DNA of 64,000 nucleotides from DUQW01 sp050953805 (GCA_050953805.1 JBMNNE010000002.1:744001-808000); one strand, 5' to 3'. Shown: positions 23,685 through 33,008, numbered from the stretch's first letter. The notes: generated by a model from the letters alone, not told the origin. Made by a program: numbers and translations.

Positions 23685-24748
23685 TATTCAAAATCAGTTT
23701 CTGAGAAAAATGATAGTTGAGTGTGAGTATAATCTTTATTATCAAATACCAATTGCCATTTAGCACTTCTGCCAGTACCTAGTGGCCTAATATAGCCTTC
23801 GTCTCGTAATGTTTTTAAAATTCTTTCGATAGTTGAATCACTAGCTAACGGATTTTTTTCTCTAACATCTTGTTTAGTAAAGATTTCTGGTCCTTTTAAA
23901 ATAGTAATTCTGACATAAGCACCCTTTTGATATTCAGTTTGAAGCTCATATTTATGAGCTTTTTCTTTAAGTTCTAAATAACTGTCCTTTAAGATATCAA
24001 TGAATAAAATATATAATCTTTCATAACTAGAATAGCCTTCTTGCCAATTATAATTAGCTTCTAGAACGCCTTGTTTGAAGACTTGTTCTTTAAAATAAAG
24101 GTACTTAAAAAATGAAACATATTTAAAAACATTAAAATCTTTTAATAGCAAAGCATACATTAAAAATAATCCCATTTCCTCGTTATAATGGGAAAAGATT
24201 TCCATATTTACAAAATCAATATAAAAATTAATGATTAAGGCAATTGTTTCATGATTTTTATGTTTGATTTCATCATAAAAAAGTTTAATTAATTCCTCTA
24301 ACGCAAAAGTCATTGGCTTTCTTGAAGTGGTATGAAACATATTTTTTTCTTCATTTTCAACATAATTAATGTTAACTTTTCTGACATTTTTACTAATTAA
24401 ACGAGATAAATCAACGATATGAGTATGAATCAATTCAAAGTTTTTACCAGCTTTAGCAATTCTTTTTAAAACTGTTTTATAATTGTTGAATTGTTCTTCT
24501 TCTTTATTTCTTGCTTGAAAATTCTTTTTTGACCATTGACGAAGTTTAAAATCAGTAAAATCAAAGTTAAAAAATTTACCTATATAGTAAAAATCTTCTT
24601 CCATCGTGCTACTAAATAAAATTTCTTGATCTTTTTCAAACAATTTATCGTAATAATATTCTTTACCTTTTTGCTCATAAGTATCAAGTAACATCATTAG
24701 TTTTTCACTATTTAATTGAGTTCTTGACATATTTTTTAATGATTTCAA
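23684..24748 (-). CDS. Unrecognised helical protein with C-terminal winged helix; possibly a degenerate Fic-fold protein
   Basis: The 354-residue cytoplasmic protein is mostly alpha-helical. Residues about 145-215 (RKPMTFALEELIKLFYDEI, then MEIFSHYNEEMGLFLMYALLL) look like the helical core of Fic domains, but the catalytic HxFxxGNGR loop is not there: the matching place reads FSHYNEEMGLF. Residues about 285-340 form a winged helix (IFTKQDVREKNPLASDSTIERILKTLRDEGYI), a common C-terminal partner of Fic domains. TTG is the likely start, nine bases after AAGGAG. It is followed downstream by a terminator and preceded by the kinase-like gene. A DNA-binding regulator that lost AMP-transfer activity is my inference. 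Confidence 0.7.
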   Translation of the reverse strand: MKSLKNMSRTQLNSEKLMMLLDTYEQKGKEYYYDKLFEKDQEILFSSTMEEDFYYIGKFFNFDFTDFKLRQWSKKNFQARNKEEEQFNNYKTVLKRIAKAGKNFELIHTHIVDLSRLISKNVRKVNINYVENEEKNMFHTTSRKPMTFALEELIKLFYDEIKHKNHETIALIINFYIDFVNMEIFSHYNEEMGLFLMYALLLKDFNVFKYVSFFKYLYFKEQVFKQGVLEANYNWQEGYSSYERLYILFIDILKDSYLELKEKAHKYELQTEYQKGAYVRITILKGPEIFTKQDVREKNPLASDSTIERILKTLRDEGYIRPLGTGRSAKWQLVFDNKDYTHTQLSFFSETDFE

Positions 24749-24761
24749 CGCTATTTACTCC

Positions 24762-26402
24762 TTAATGAAAACATGATCCACCAATAAATTCACGTAACAG
24801 TGAATTACAAGGTACTAATTCTTCTGGGATATCAATAAAGTACTTTAAAAACTTAACTAAACGATTAGCCATAATGAAATATTCGCTATCTCGTGGTATC
24901 GCTTGTAACTGTGGTAAGGCAAATTTCTTTAATACCCCAAATTCATAACTTAGTTCAGTATTAAAGACAAAATCGGCACCTTCTTGAAATGGATAAATCC
25001 ATTTAAATTCGCCCCTTCTAACCGATGGCCACATGGCCATAGTTTCAGTTGCTGGTGCATTACGATATTTAGAATCGCGAACAATTCTTCTTAATAATCT
25101 TAAATCAGTAATGCTAATTGGATTATGGTCATCAATATGAAGTTGAGTTTGTGGGGCAATATAAATTTTATATTTTTGATTTCTTGAAACTTTACTAGTT
25201 AATCTATCATTTAAAGCGTGAATTCCTTCAATAATAATAGGAGTATTTTCTTCAACTTTAATAGTTTTACCATTAGTAATCACACCGCGTTTAAAATCAT
25301 AACGGGGTAACGTGACTTCTTCACCATTAGTTAATTTGTGAATATCATTATTAAATCTTTCGATGTCTAATGATTCGATATGCTCTAAATCTGGTTGACC
25401 AAATTCATCAAGTGGTGCTGAAGAACGAGGTAAGTAATAATCATCAATTGAAATCATCACTGGTTTTAATCCAAGTGACATTAATGTGATTCTTAAACGC
25501 ATGGAAAATGTCGTTTTTCCACTTGATGAAGGTCCAGCAATAGCAATTAATTTAATCTCTTTTCTTTTTTCAATAATTTCACTTGCTAATTCATGTAATT
25601 CATTAGTATGTTTAATTTCGCACATATTAACAAAATCAATTAATTCATTTTTAGATAGAGCATATTCGTTCATATTGGCAATAGCGGTTCCCTTAGTTCT
25701 CTTACCCCAACGTGCTGCATCACGAAGCGCTTGAGCAAAAGTTGGAGCATGATAAAATGGAGGGATAACGCCACCAGCTTCCGCTCTTGGATATTGGATA
25801 ATAAAGCCAGCCCCATACGGGAAAATATTATATTCAGATAAGTATCCAGTTGAAGGAACCATTAGTGCGTACATATAATTGACATAGCCTTCACATTCAT
25901 ATAAGTTAACATATTCTTCTTCTCTAAATTGTAATAATTTAACTTTATCACAATATCCTTGTTTTTCATAAAGAATAGTTGCTTCTTCTAAGTTTAAAAG
26001 CCTTCTTTTAATAGGCAAATCAGCTTTAATAATTCGGTCGACTTCTTGTTTAATTTTTTCAACAATCTCATCATTAATACCGCCTTCTAAATTTCTAATA
26101 ATGGCTAGTACAGAACGCGAAACATTATAATTAAAACTAACATTAGCTTTTGGGTATAAATTTTTAATTGCCATGGCAACCACATATCTTAGACCAGCTT
26201 CATAAATTCTAACGGTATCGCTATTATTAAGATATAAAAATTCTACTTCTGCATCAGATAAAAGACGTGAGTTCAACTCACGTAATCTTTTATTTACTTT
26301 AGCGGCATATGGTTTAATATTTAACATTCTTGAAAGTTCAAGTAAAGTAGTTTTATCTTCAACTTGTAATTCTTTATGCCCTAATACATTTATTTTTAAC
26401 AT
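24762..26402 (-). CDS. TGS-domain nucleoside kinase (uridine-kinase-like)
   Basis: Protein of 546 residues of the Firmicute type in which a TGS/ThrRS-like N-terminal half is joined to a phosphoribulokinase/uridine-kinase domain. Residues 1-60 are TGS-like (MLKINVLGHKELQVEDKTTL), and about 80-210 correspond to the ThrRS second-domain region. The kinase part has Walker A GPSSSGKTTFSMRL (near 290), a SIDDYYLPRS motif and IIEGIHALNDRL. The family is expected to phosphorylate uridine or a related nucleoside, though few members have been assayed. The start follows AAGAGGAG. It lies 14 bases after parC in transcription order and may be read from the parE promoter. Confidence 0.88.
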   Translation of the reverse strand: MLKINVLGHKELQVEDKTTLLELSRMLNIKPYAAKVNKRLRELNSRLLSDAEVEFLYLNNSDTVRIYEAGLRYVVAMAIKNLYPKANVSFNYNVSRSVLAIIRNLEGGINDEIVEKIKQEVDRIIKADLPIKRRLLNLEEATILYEKQGYCDKVKLLQFREEEYVNLYECEGYVNYMYALMVPSTGYLSEYNIFPYGAGFIIQYPRAEAGGVIPPFYHAPTFAQALRDAARWGKRTKGTAIANMNEYALSKNELIDFVNMCEIKHTNELHELASEIIEKRKEIKLIAIAGPSSSGKTTFSMRLRITLMSLGLKPVMISIDDYYLPRSSAPLDEFGQPDLEHIESLDIERFNNDIHKLTNGEEVTLPRYDFKRGVITNGKTIKVEENTPIIIEGIHALNDRLTSKVSRNQKYKIYIAPQTQLHIDDHNPISITDLRLLRRIVRDSKYRNAPATETMAMWPSVRRGEFKWIYPFQEGADFVFNTELSYEFGVLKKFALPQLQAIPRDSEYFIMANRLVKFLKYFIDIPEELVPCNSLLREFIGGSCFH

Positions 26403-26416
26403 AACATCAACTCCTC

Positions 26417-28999
26417 TTATTCGTCAAACAGGTCAAATTTAGATATTTTGATTTTAACTTTGTCATCAGTTTCAATTTCTTCAGCTAAAATTTTAGCTTC
26501 CACAAATTCTTGTTTTTCTTTTACAGCAGGAGTCGTCTTAGTAATTTTAATTTCATCAGCAAAAGCTTTATTAATTAACATTTTTTCTGGTTCTCCCACG
26601 TCGTTAACTTCTAGCACTTTGCGACCATATTTATTAGCCGTATACTTTAAATCAGTCGCTTTTAATACCCCTAACCCTTTTTTACAAATAATTTTAATTG
26701 ATACATCTTCTCTAACTTGATTTTTTGATAATCGACCGCCATCAATGACTAAATGTGGATTTGATTTCATGCGATCGACAATCAAAGTTCCCCGACGATA
26801 TCTATTATAACACTGAATTCCTTCAGCAGATTCCTTAATCATGTGCCCTCTTGAAGTTAAGACAATTACTTCATCTTCTGGTTCGACAAAGAAGGCAGTA
26901 ACAACTTGATCATCAGCTTGCAGTAACATCGATTTAACTCCAGTGGCTTGTAAGCCGTATTGAGGTAATTCGATAGTTTTAAAACGAAGAGCATACCCCC
27001 CCTTGGTTATTGAATAAATATTACTAAGAATATCAATGTCTACTGAAACTAGTTCATCCCCTTTATTAAGACGAATCGCTCGTATTGGTCTTGAGTAACG
27101 CTGGACTAAAAAATCACTTAATTTTGCTAGTTTCATCATTCCATTTTTAGTTGCTAAAAGCAATTGTTGAGTGGTCTCGAAATCACTGATTTTAAGAACA
27201 CTAACAATGGTTTCATCACGTTGAATTGGCACGATATTGTTAATATAAATTCCTAAATCTCCCCAACGTTGTTCTTCAAGTTTAAAAACCGGTAAAAAGA
27301 TATAATTACCTAAGTTAGTAAATACTAACAAAGTATCAAGAGTTGAAACTTCTTCTTCAAATAAAAATTGGTCTCCTTGTTTTAGGCCTGGTGTTTTAGT
27401 TGAAGAATAACTTCTTAAATTACTTCTAACGACATAACCTTCTTTAGTAATACCTACCATTACATTTTCTTCAGAAATTAATTCTCTTTCATCAATTTTA
27501 ATATTTTCAATTTCAGCTTCAATTTCAGTTTTTCTCGGTTCACCTAATTGTTTTTGAGTCTGTTTTAATTCTGACTCAATTACTTCATTTAAAACCTTTT
27601 CGTTAGTTAAAATTTTCTCATATTCAGCAATTTGAGCCTTTAGTGATTCACTTTCTTTTTCTAGTTCATAAACATCAGTATTAGATAATCGGTAAAGTTG
27701 TAAAGTGACAATCGCTTCCGCTTGAAGTTCTGAAAAAGAAAAATTGTTCATAATATTTTCTTTTGCATTCGCTTTATTGGTAGAATTTCTAATGGTTTTA
27801 ATGACTTGATCTAAAATTGAAACCATTTTAATTAATCCTAAAACGATATGTTCGCGTTTTCTAGCTCTTTCTAATAAATAGTTAGAACGATTCGTAACCA
27901 CTTCTTTTTGATGTTCAACATACGCTTTTAAAATTGGAATAACGCCAATTTGTTCAGGTCGGTTATTAACGATGGCAACCATATTGTAGTTATAAGAAAC
28001 TTGTAAATTAGTGTTTTTATATAAATAAGCTAAGACTACATTATAGTCAGCACCCTTTTTTAAATCGATGGCAACTCTTAATCCTTCTTGATCACTTTCA
28101 TCTCTAACTTCTAAAATATCTTCTAATGTTTTATCAAGTCTTAATAAATCAATTTGTCTAACTAAATCAGCTTTATTAACTTCATAAGGTATTTCAGTAA
28201 TGACTAAACGATCTTGAGTTCTTGAAATTTCTTCTTTAATCACTTTTGAACGAATGATAATTCTTCCAGCTCCAGTTTCAATCGCTTCTTTAATTCCGTC
28301 TAGCCCTTGAACGATGCCTCCAGTTGGAAAATCTGGACCTTTAATATATTTTAAAACTTCCTTTGACGTTAGGTTTGGATTTTTTAAATAAGCAATCGTC
28401 GCATTAATTACTTCTGATAAATTATGAGGTGGGATTTTAGTAGCATAACCAGCTGCAATCCCCATGGCGCCGTTAACTAAAAGATTGGGGAATTTTGCTG
28501 GAAGAACTACTGGTTCAGTTTCTTCATCATCAAAATTCGGCACAAACAAGACCGTTCTTTTATCTAAATCTTCTAATAAATATTCACTAGCTTTAGAAAG
28601 TCTAGCTTCAGTATAACGCATCGCTGCTGGTGAATCACCATCAATAGATCCGTTATTACCGTGCATATCAATAAGAGGAACTAACATTTTAAAGTCTTGA
28701 GACATTCTAACCATCGCTTCATAAATTGAAGAATCACCATGAGGGTGATATTTACCCATAACTTCCCCAGCGATTCTTGCTGACTTTTTATATGGTTTAG
28801 ACTGGAACATTCCCATTTCATGCATTGCATATAAAATTCTTCTTTGAACTGGTTTTAGACCATCTCTAACATCAGGAAGTGCTCGGTCTTGGATAATGTA
28901 TTTAGAATATCTGGCAAAACGTTCACCAACGATATCATTAAAGTTAGATTTAATTATATTTTGATCAACGAATTCGTTTACTTTTTTAATTACACTCAT
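26417..28999 (-). CDS. parC: DNA topoisomerase IV subunit A
   Basis: Decatenates daughter chromosomes together with ParE. The 860 residues carry the winged-helix catalytic domain with active Tyr129 (AAMRYTEARLSK), a helical tower, and the C-terminal beta-pinwheel. The quinolone-determining region reads HPHGDSSIYEAMVRMSQ with Asp89, Ser90 and Glu94, the sensitive-type residues. There is no GyrA box of the QRRGGKG kind in the C-terminal domain as far as I can see, which favours ParC over GyrA. It lies 60 bases after parE. The C-terminal ~60 residues are a Lys/Glu-rich tail. Its ribosome site is weak. Confidence 0.93.
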   Translation of the reverse strand: MSVIKKVNEFVDQNIIKSNFNDIVGERFARYSKYIIQDRALPDVRDGLKPVQRRILYAMHEMGMFQSKPYKKSARIAGEVMGKYHPHGDSSIYEAMVRMSQDFKMLVPLIDMHGNNGSIDGDSPAAMRYTEARLSKASEYLLEDLDKRTVLFVPNFDDEETEPVVLPAKFPNLLVNGAMGIAAGYATKIPPHNLSEVINATIAYLKNPNLTSKEVLKYIKGPDFPTGGIVQGLDGIKEAIETGAGRIIIRSKVIKEEISRTQDRLVITEIPYEVNKADLVRQIDLLRLDKTLEDILEVRDESDQEGLRVAIDLKKGADYNVVLAYLYKNTNLQVSYNYNMVAIVNNRPEQIGVIPILKAYVEHQKEVVTNRSNYLLERARKREHIVLGLIKMVSILDQVIKTIRNSTNKANAKENIMNNFSFSELQAEAIVTLQLYRLSNTDVYELEKESESLKAQIAEYEKILTNEKVLNEVIESELKQTQKQLGEPRKTEIEAEIENIKIDERELISEENVMVGITKEGYVVRSNLRSYSSTKTPGLKQGDQFLFEEEVSTLDTLLVFTNLGNYIFLPVFKLEEQRWGDLGIYINNIVPIQRDETIVSVLKISDFETTQQLLLATKNGMMKLAKLSDFLVQRYSRPIRAIRLNKGDELVSVDIDILSNIYSITKGGYALRFKTIELPQYGLQATGVKSMLLQADDQVVTAFFVEPEDEVIVLTSRGHMIKESAEGIQCYNRYRRGTLIVDRMKSNPHLVIDGGRLSKNQVREDVSIKIICKKGLGVLKATDLKYTANKYGRKVLEVNDVGEPEKMLINKAFADEIKITKTTPAVKEKQEFVEAKILAEEIETDDKVKIKISKFDLFDE

Positions 29000-29059
29000 C
29001 TTTTATCACACAAGAGTTAATTTACAAATTAACCATCTATTCCTTTCCCTAAATATTAG

Positions 29060-31000
29060 TTAAGCTTCTTTAGTAACTTCAAAGTCATCAGCCACTTCAA
29101 AATCAACATTCGCTTCAATCCATTCACGTCTTTGAGCAACATTATCGCCCATTAAAGTTGAAATTTTTTGATCAGCTTCCGATAAATCATCTAAAGTTAC
29201 TTGAATAATCGATCTAGTTTGTGGATTCATCGTCGTATCCCAAAGTTGATCACTATTCATTTCTCCTAGGCCCTTAAAACGTTGAATACGATAACTAGAT
29301 AAATCATCGATTTGATTTAACTCATCATCGGTCCAAACATAAAATGATTCTTCATTCCTTCCACGCTTTCTTGACAATTTATAAAGTGGTGGTAGAGCGA
29401 TATATAATTTACCAGCTTCAACTAATGGTCTCATAAAACGTAAGAAAAACGTCATTAATAAAACTTGAATATGGGCTCCATCAGTATCAGCATCAGTCAT
29501 AATAATTATTTTATCGTAATTCATTTTCTTTAAATCAAAATCATTACCAAAATCGGCGCCAATGGCGTGGATAATGGTATTGATTTCCTCATTTTTTAAT
29601 GCTTGATCAGCATTAGCTCTTTCAGTATTTAATACTTTTCCTCGTAATGGTAAGATTGCTTGAAAATGTCGATTTCTTCCTTGTTTGGCTGAGCCACCAG
29701 CTGAGTCACCTTCGACTAGGAAAAGTTCTAAAACTGATTTATCTTTACTTTGAGCTGGTGTGAGTTTACCTGATAAAGAAACTTCTTTTTTATTTTGTTT
29801 CTTGCCACTTCTTGCGGCATCTCGAGCTTTTCTGGCAGCTTCTCTCGCTTTTTTTGCATTAATTGATCGAGTAATAATATGATTAGCAACAGTTAAGTTT
29901 TCTTCTAAATAACTTAACATATTTTCAAAAACGACTGATTCCACGGCAGTTCTAGCATCAGGAGTTCCTAGTTTGTTTTTAGTTTGTCCCTCAAACTCTA
30001 ATAAGTCTTCCGAAATTCGCAAACTAATTATTGCCGTAATTCCTTCTCTAATATCAACTCCATCTAAGTTTTCATCACGTTCTTTAAGTAAGTTATATTT
30101 TCTAGCGTAATCGTTAATCGCTCTTGTCAGTGCTGATTTAAACCCAATTTCATGAGTTCCGCCATCTTTAGTTCTTACATTGTTAACAAATGAAATAATT
30201 ACTTCGCTATATGATTCTGAATATTGAAAAGCTACTTCGACATTGATTGGAGTTTTATGACCGTTTACTTGATATTTAGCGTTAATAATATGAACATCAT
30301 CAAAAGGTTTTCTTTGTTTATTTAAAAAGGTAACATATTCTTTAATACCATCAAAGTATTGAAAAATCTCTTTTTGTTTATTTCTTTCGTCAATTAAAGT
30401 AATTTTTAATCCTTTAATTAAAAAGGCGGATTCTCTAACTCTTTCTTTAATGATGTCATAATTCATTAAAGTAGTTGAGAAAATTTTAGGATCAGGTTTA
30501 AACCATACGGCAGTTCCAGTTTTTTTAGTTTCGCCAATTTCTTCTAGATCACCAATTTTTGAACCACCATCAGAGAAATTTTGTCTAAAAATTTTTCCAT
30601 CACGATAAACGGTTACAACTAAAAATTGGCTTAGGGCGTTAACGACGGCTCCACCTACTCCATGTAATCCCCCAGAAACAGAATATCCACTATCGCTAAA
30701 TTTACCACCTGAATGTAGGGTTGTAAAAATAACTTCAGTCGTTGGACGGCCTGAAGTATGAGTTTTGTAAGGCATACCACGCCCTTCATCAATTATCTCA
30801 ACAGAATTATCTTCTTTAATTGTAATTTGAATTGAATTTCCGTGTCCTGATAAGACTTCGTCGATTGCATTATCTAAGATTTCCCATACTAAATGATGTA
30901 ATCCGCGACCATCAGTTGATCCGATATACATACCAGGACGTTTTCTTACCGCTTCTAAACCTTCAAGTATTTGTATACTTGATTCATCGTATCGTTGCAT
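29060..31000 (-). CDS. parE: DNA topoisomerase IV subunit B
   Basis: ATPase subunit of topoisomerase IV, 646 residues from the ATG at 31000, which follows TAGGTGG; a longer in-frame start at 31093 would overlap the promoter. The GHKL ATPase domain shows EILDNAIDEVLSG, DEGRGMPY and GLHGVGGAVVNAL; the TOPRIM part shows EGDSAGGSAKQGRNRHFQA and DADTDGAHI; the C-terminus has YRIQRFKGLGEMN. Pairing with parC and divergence from plsY match Bacillus and Staphylococcus order. The product joins ParC in an A2B2 complex that separates replicated chromosomes. Confidence 0.95.
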   Translation of the reverse strand: MQRYDESSIQILEGLEAVRKRPGMYIGSTDGRGLHHLVWEILDNAIDEVLSGHGNSIQITIKEDNSVEIIDEGRGMPYKTHTSGRPTTEVIFTTLHSGGKFSDSGYSVSGGLHGVGGAVVNALSQFLVVTVYRDGKIFRQNFSDGGSKIGDLEEIGETKKTGTAVWFKPDPKIFSTTLMNYDIIKERVRESAFLIKGLKITLIDERNKQKEIFQYFDGIKEYVTFLNKQRKPFDDVHIINAKYQVNGHKTPINVEVAFQYSESYSEVIISFVNNVRTKDGGTHEIGFKSALTRAINDYARKYNLLKERDENLDGVDIREGITAIISLRISEDLLEFEGQTKNKLGTPDARTAVESVVFENMLSYLEENLTVANHIITRSINAKKAREAARKARDAARSGKKQNKKEVSLSGKLTPAQSKDKSVLELFLVEGDSAGGSAKQGRNRHFQAILPLRGKVLNTERANADQALKNEEINTIIHAIGADFGNDFDLKKMNYDKIIIMTDADTDGAHIQVLLMTFFLRFMRPLVEAGKLYIALPPLYKLSRKRGRNEESFYVWTDDELNQIDDLSSYRIQRFKGLGEMNSDQLWDTTMNPQTRSIIQVTLDDLSEADQKISTLMGDNVAQRREWIEANVDFEVADDFEVTKEA

Positions 31001-31016
31001 ATAACCACCTAAAATA

Positions 31017-31045
31017 ATTATAACAAAAATCTCTTGTTTATCCAA
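31017..31045 (-). promoter_or_regulatory. Promoter of parE-parC
   Basis: On the minus strand -35 TTGGAT (31040-31045), 17-bp spacer, -10 TATAAT (31017-31022). It lies just upstream of the chosen parE start. Confidence 0.7.
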
Positions 31046-31060
31046 ATATTTAATGTATGA

Positions 31061-31066
31061 TATAAT
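31061..31066 (+). promoter_or_regulatory. -10 box of plsY
   Basis: TATAAT 22 bases before the plsY ATG; no good -35 at normal spacing (TTGTTT is 21 bp upstream). Confidence 0.5.
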
Positions 31067-31087
31067 TTTAATATGTGGGAGGTAACT

Positions 31088-31813
31088 ATGCAATATTTTT
31101 TAATTGTCGTATTACTTATCGTAAGTTATTTATTGGGTTCGATTCCTTTTGGATTAGTCATCGGTAAAGTTGTAAAAAAAGTCGATATTCGTGAACACGG
31201 CAGCAAAAATACAGGGGCAACCAATGCAGTTAGAGTTTTGGGATTTAAGTTAGGGGCTCTATGTTTTTTACTAGATGCTCTTAAGGGGGCTTTAATTATC
31301 ATTATCGTAAGATTCTTGATATTTTTTGATGTCGGATTGGGCTATGATTTAGGAATGATTCAAGTTAATGAAAATATAAACATTCATATAACAGCCTTGT
31401 ATGGTTTAACAGCGGTAATTGGTCATGTATTCCCAATTTTCTTAAAGTTTAAGGGTGGTAAAGCGGTAGCGACATCAGTTGGGGCATTACTTGGTTTAGC
31501 ACCAATTATTGGATTATTAGGAATTTTAGTTTTCTATATTGTTTTAAAGATGTCAGGATATGCTTCATTAGGATCACTTTGTGGTGCTAGCACAGCATTA
31601 GTTATGTTGTTTGTCTATGATATATTTATGGGAAAAGCTGATTATGGAGTCCTTTATTTTGAATACAATAAATATAATTGGGTTAATTTTTCAATTGAAG
31701 TAATATCTGTTTTCTTGTATGTCTTAATTATTTTCTTAAGGCATAGTTCTAATATTGAAAAATTAAATAAAGGAACAGAATCTAAATTTGAATTTAAGGA
31801 TGAGGAAAATTAA
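31088..31813 (+). CDS. plsY: Acyl-phosphate glycerol-3-phosphate acyltransferase
   Basis: Integral membrane enzyme that uses acyl-phosphate to acylate glycerol-3-phosphate, the first step of phospholipid synthesis. Starting at 31088 (GGGAGG is five bases upstream; the frame also has an ATG at 31073) it has 241 residues. The three PlsY loops are visible: GSIPFGLVIGK with EHGSKNTGATNAVRVLG; GHVFPIFLKFKGGKAVATS; and SGYASLGSLCGAS. About five to seven hydrophobic helices are present, with a slightly long C-terminus (SKFEFKDEEN). It diverges from parE, a conserved Firmicute arrangement. Its partner PlsX is not in the window. A strong terminator follows. Confidence 0.95.
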   Translation: MQYFLIVVLLIVSYLLGSIPFGLVIGKVVKKVDIREHGSKNTGATNAVRVLGFKLGALCFLLDALKGALIIIIVRFLIFFDVGLGYDLGMIQVNENINIHITALYGLTAVIGHVFPIFLKFKGGKAVATSVGALLGLAPIIGLLGILVFYIVLKMSGYASLGSLCGASTALVMLFVYDIFMGKADYGVLYFEYNKYNWVNFSIEVISVFLYVLIIFLRHSSNIEKLNKGTESKFEFKDEEN

Positions 31814-31842
31814 AAAGAGTAGAAAAAAACTACTCTTTTTTT
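31812..31842 (+). terminator. Terminator of plsY (bidirectional)
   Basis: An 11-bp stem AAAAAGAGTAG (31812-31822) with CTACTCTTTTT (31830-31840), loop of seven A, then TT. It also lies just past the minus-strand yneF stop, where the A-run gives a T-run on that strand. Confidence 0.9.
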
Positions 31843-31866
31843 GATATAAACTATTAGTTAATAAGA

Positions 31867-32142
31867 TTACTTCTTATCCTTTTTTTCTTTCTTTTTCTTA
31901 TCTTTTTTCTTTGGTTCTGTCTTCGCTTGATTCATTGAGGCCATTACTTGTCTTACTTGACGTTCAGATGGAGTTCTACCCATTTGTTGCATCATGACAC
32001 GAATCATTTGTTCGTTAACCGGTGGATTCTTTTCTAAATATTTTTTAAATAAAAGTCTTGCTAAGAAAAATCCTACGATTAATCCTACTAATAAAATTAA
32101 TATTGGAAAGACAATTAACATCCATATTGCTACTTCCTTCAT
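31867..32142 (-). CDS. yneF: YneF-family small membrane protein
   Basis: A 91-residue protein of the UPF0154/YneF family. One N-terminal membrane helix (IWMLIVFPILILLVGLIVGFFLARLL) is followed by the family's conserved KKYLEKNPPVNEQMIRVMMQQMGRTPSE segment. A Lys-rich tail (KKKDKKKKEKKDKK) ends the protein; it is longer than in B. subtilis YneF. The function is unknown in any species I know of. CGGAGG precedes the ATG. It is downstream of rsmD by about 55 bases. Confidence 0.9.
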   Translation of the reverse strand: MKEVAIWMLIVFPILILLVGLIVGFFLARLLFKKYLEKNPPVNEQMIRVMMQQMGRTPSERQVRQVMASMNQAKTEPKKKDKKKKEKKDKK

Positions 32143-32196
32143 AACCTACCTCCGTACATTATCATTGTATCTAAAATAATACTTTTTTTCAAGTCA

Positions 32197-32739
32197 TTAG
32201 ATATGGGTTAAGATTATTATTCTCTTACTACCATAATTTCTATCTTTTAAGATTATAAAATGATTGTTATTGAATTCTAATGGGATATCTTTATTAATTT
32301 CAATTACGATTTTGCCACCATGATTTAATCTTTCTAAAATCAATGAAATAACATTTTGATAAATGTTTTCAAAATAAGGTGGATCGATAAAAATTAAATC
32401 AAAATATAACTGGTTATCTCTATAGTAATTTAAAGCTTTTATGTAATCAAGAGTATGAACGGTAGACTCATTAATTACATTTAACGATAATAAATTTTCT
32501 TTAATGATCTTTGTGTTTTTATAATCAATATCATTAAAATAGACATGTTTAGCACCTCTAGATAATGATTCTAATCCATAGGCTCCACTGCCAGCAAATA
32601 GATCAAGGACTATTAGATCGTCAATATTTCCAAGCATATTAAAAACCCCTTCTCTTACCATATTTGAAGTTGGTCGAGTGGTTTTAGATTTAGCATATTT
32701 AATAGTACGTGATCGGTATTTTCCGGCGATAATTTTCAT
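32197..32739 (-). CDS. rsmD: 16S rRNA (guanine966-N2)-methyltransferase RsmD
   Basis: SAM-dependent methyltransferase of 180 residues acting on 16S rRNA in the 30S particle. The N-terminus MKIIAGKYRSRTIK, the SAM-binding LDLFAGSGAYGLESLSRGAKHV (given as LDLFAGSGAYGLE and SRGAKHVYF) and the catalytic FIDPPYF are diagnostic. The ATG has no visible ribosome site: only 11-12 bases separate it from a terminator-like hairpin (32751-32769). A structured RNA and its own promoter lie further upstream on the same strand, so expression may depend on read-through or on RNA structure. Confidence 0.93.
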   Translation of the reverse strand: MKIIAGKYRSRTIKYAKSKTTRPTSNMVREGVFNMLGNIDDLIVLDLFAGSGAYGLESLSRGAKHVYFNDIDYKNTKIIKENLLSLNVINESTVHTLDYIKALNYYRDNQLYFDLIFIDPPYFENIYQNVISLILERLNHGGKIVIEINKDIPLEFNNNHFIILKDRNYGSKRIIILTHI

Positions 32740-32770
32740 AGTTCAAAATAAAAGGGGAGCCTCCCCTTTT
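32740..32770 (-). terminator. Hairpin with T-run directly before rsmD
   Basis: On the minus strand AAAGGGGA/TCCCCTTT (32751-32758 with 32762-32769) with a 3-base loop is followed by TATTTTG. It ends about 11 bases before the rsmD ATG and would stop transcripts from the structured RNA upstream or act as an attenuator for rsmD. Confidence 0.8.
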
Positions 32771-32859
32771 TCCTTAATTTTGTTCATACTGGCTAGTTTT
32801 TGATGGGGCATCATCTGCTGTCAATAAAATTATAATCTAGCTTATAAAAATAAAAATCT

Positions 32860-33002
32860 AGAGGCGAGTTGAACGGCTAGGTTCAAAGTAGGATCCTTTA
32901 ACCAAATTGATATATTGGGAATCTAAATTAATGGATTACACGCCTATATCTTGGAAAGTTCCAAAAAATTATGGTTTGGGTTCGACGGATGCCTCTAGAC
33001 AA
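32860..33002 (-). ncRNA. Candidate structured RNA of unknown family, about 140 nt
   Basis: The region 32740-33053 has no gene. On the minus strand, TCTAGAGGC (5' end) and GCCTCTAGA (3' end) form a 9-bp closing stem about 137 nt apart. Inside are GTCGAAC/GTTCAAC (one mismatch), the hairpin TTGGA-ACTT-TCCAA, and GGTTAAAG with CTTTGAACC around a 7-nt loop (one bulge). A promoter is exactly placed: -35 TTGATT, 17 bp, -10 TATATT, giving a start about seven bases before the closing stem. ATTTTTATTTTTA follows the 3' strand. It is not tmRNA, SRP RNA, RNase P RNA or a T-box by the motifs I can check. It could also be a leader of rsmD. Pairings were made by eye. Confidence 0.6.
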
Positions 33003-33008
33003 TTTTAA

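Noticed and set aside
31000..31093. Longer parE start at 31093
   Set aside because: The extra residues are not ParE-like and overlap the -35/-10 of parE; the ATG at 31000 has AGGTGG upstream.
32745..32820. Short reading frame beginning ATGATGCCCCATC upstream of rsmD on the minus strand
   Set aside because: It has no ribosome site, runs through the terminator hairpin and its product has no recognisable feature.
32867..33000. tmRNA at the structured element (GGGTTCGACGG resembles a tmRNA end)
   Set aside because: No tag reading frame ending in Ala-Ala, no proper T-arm stem and no CCA; promoter and T-rich end favour the other strand.
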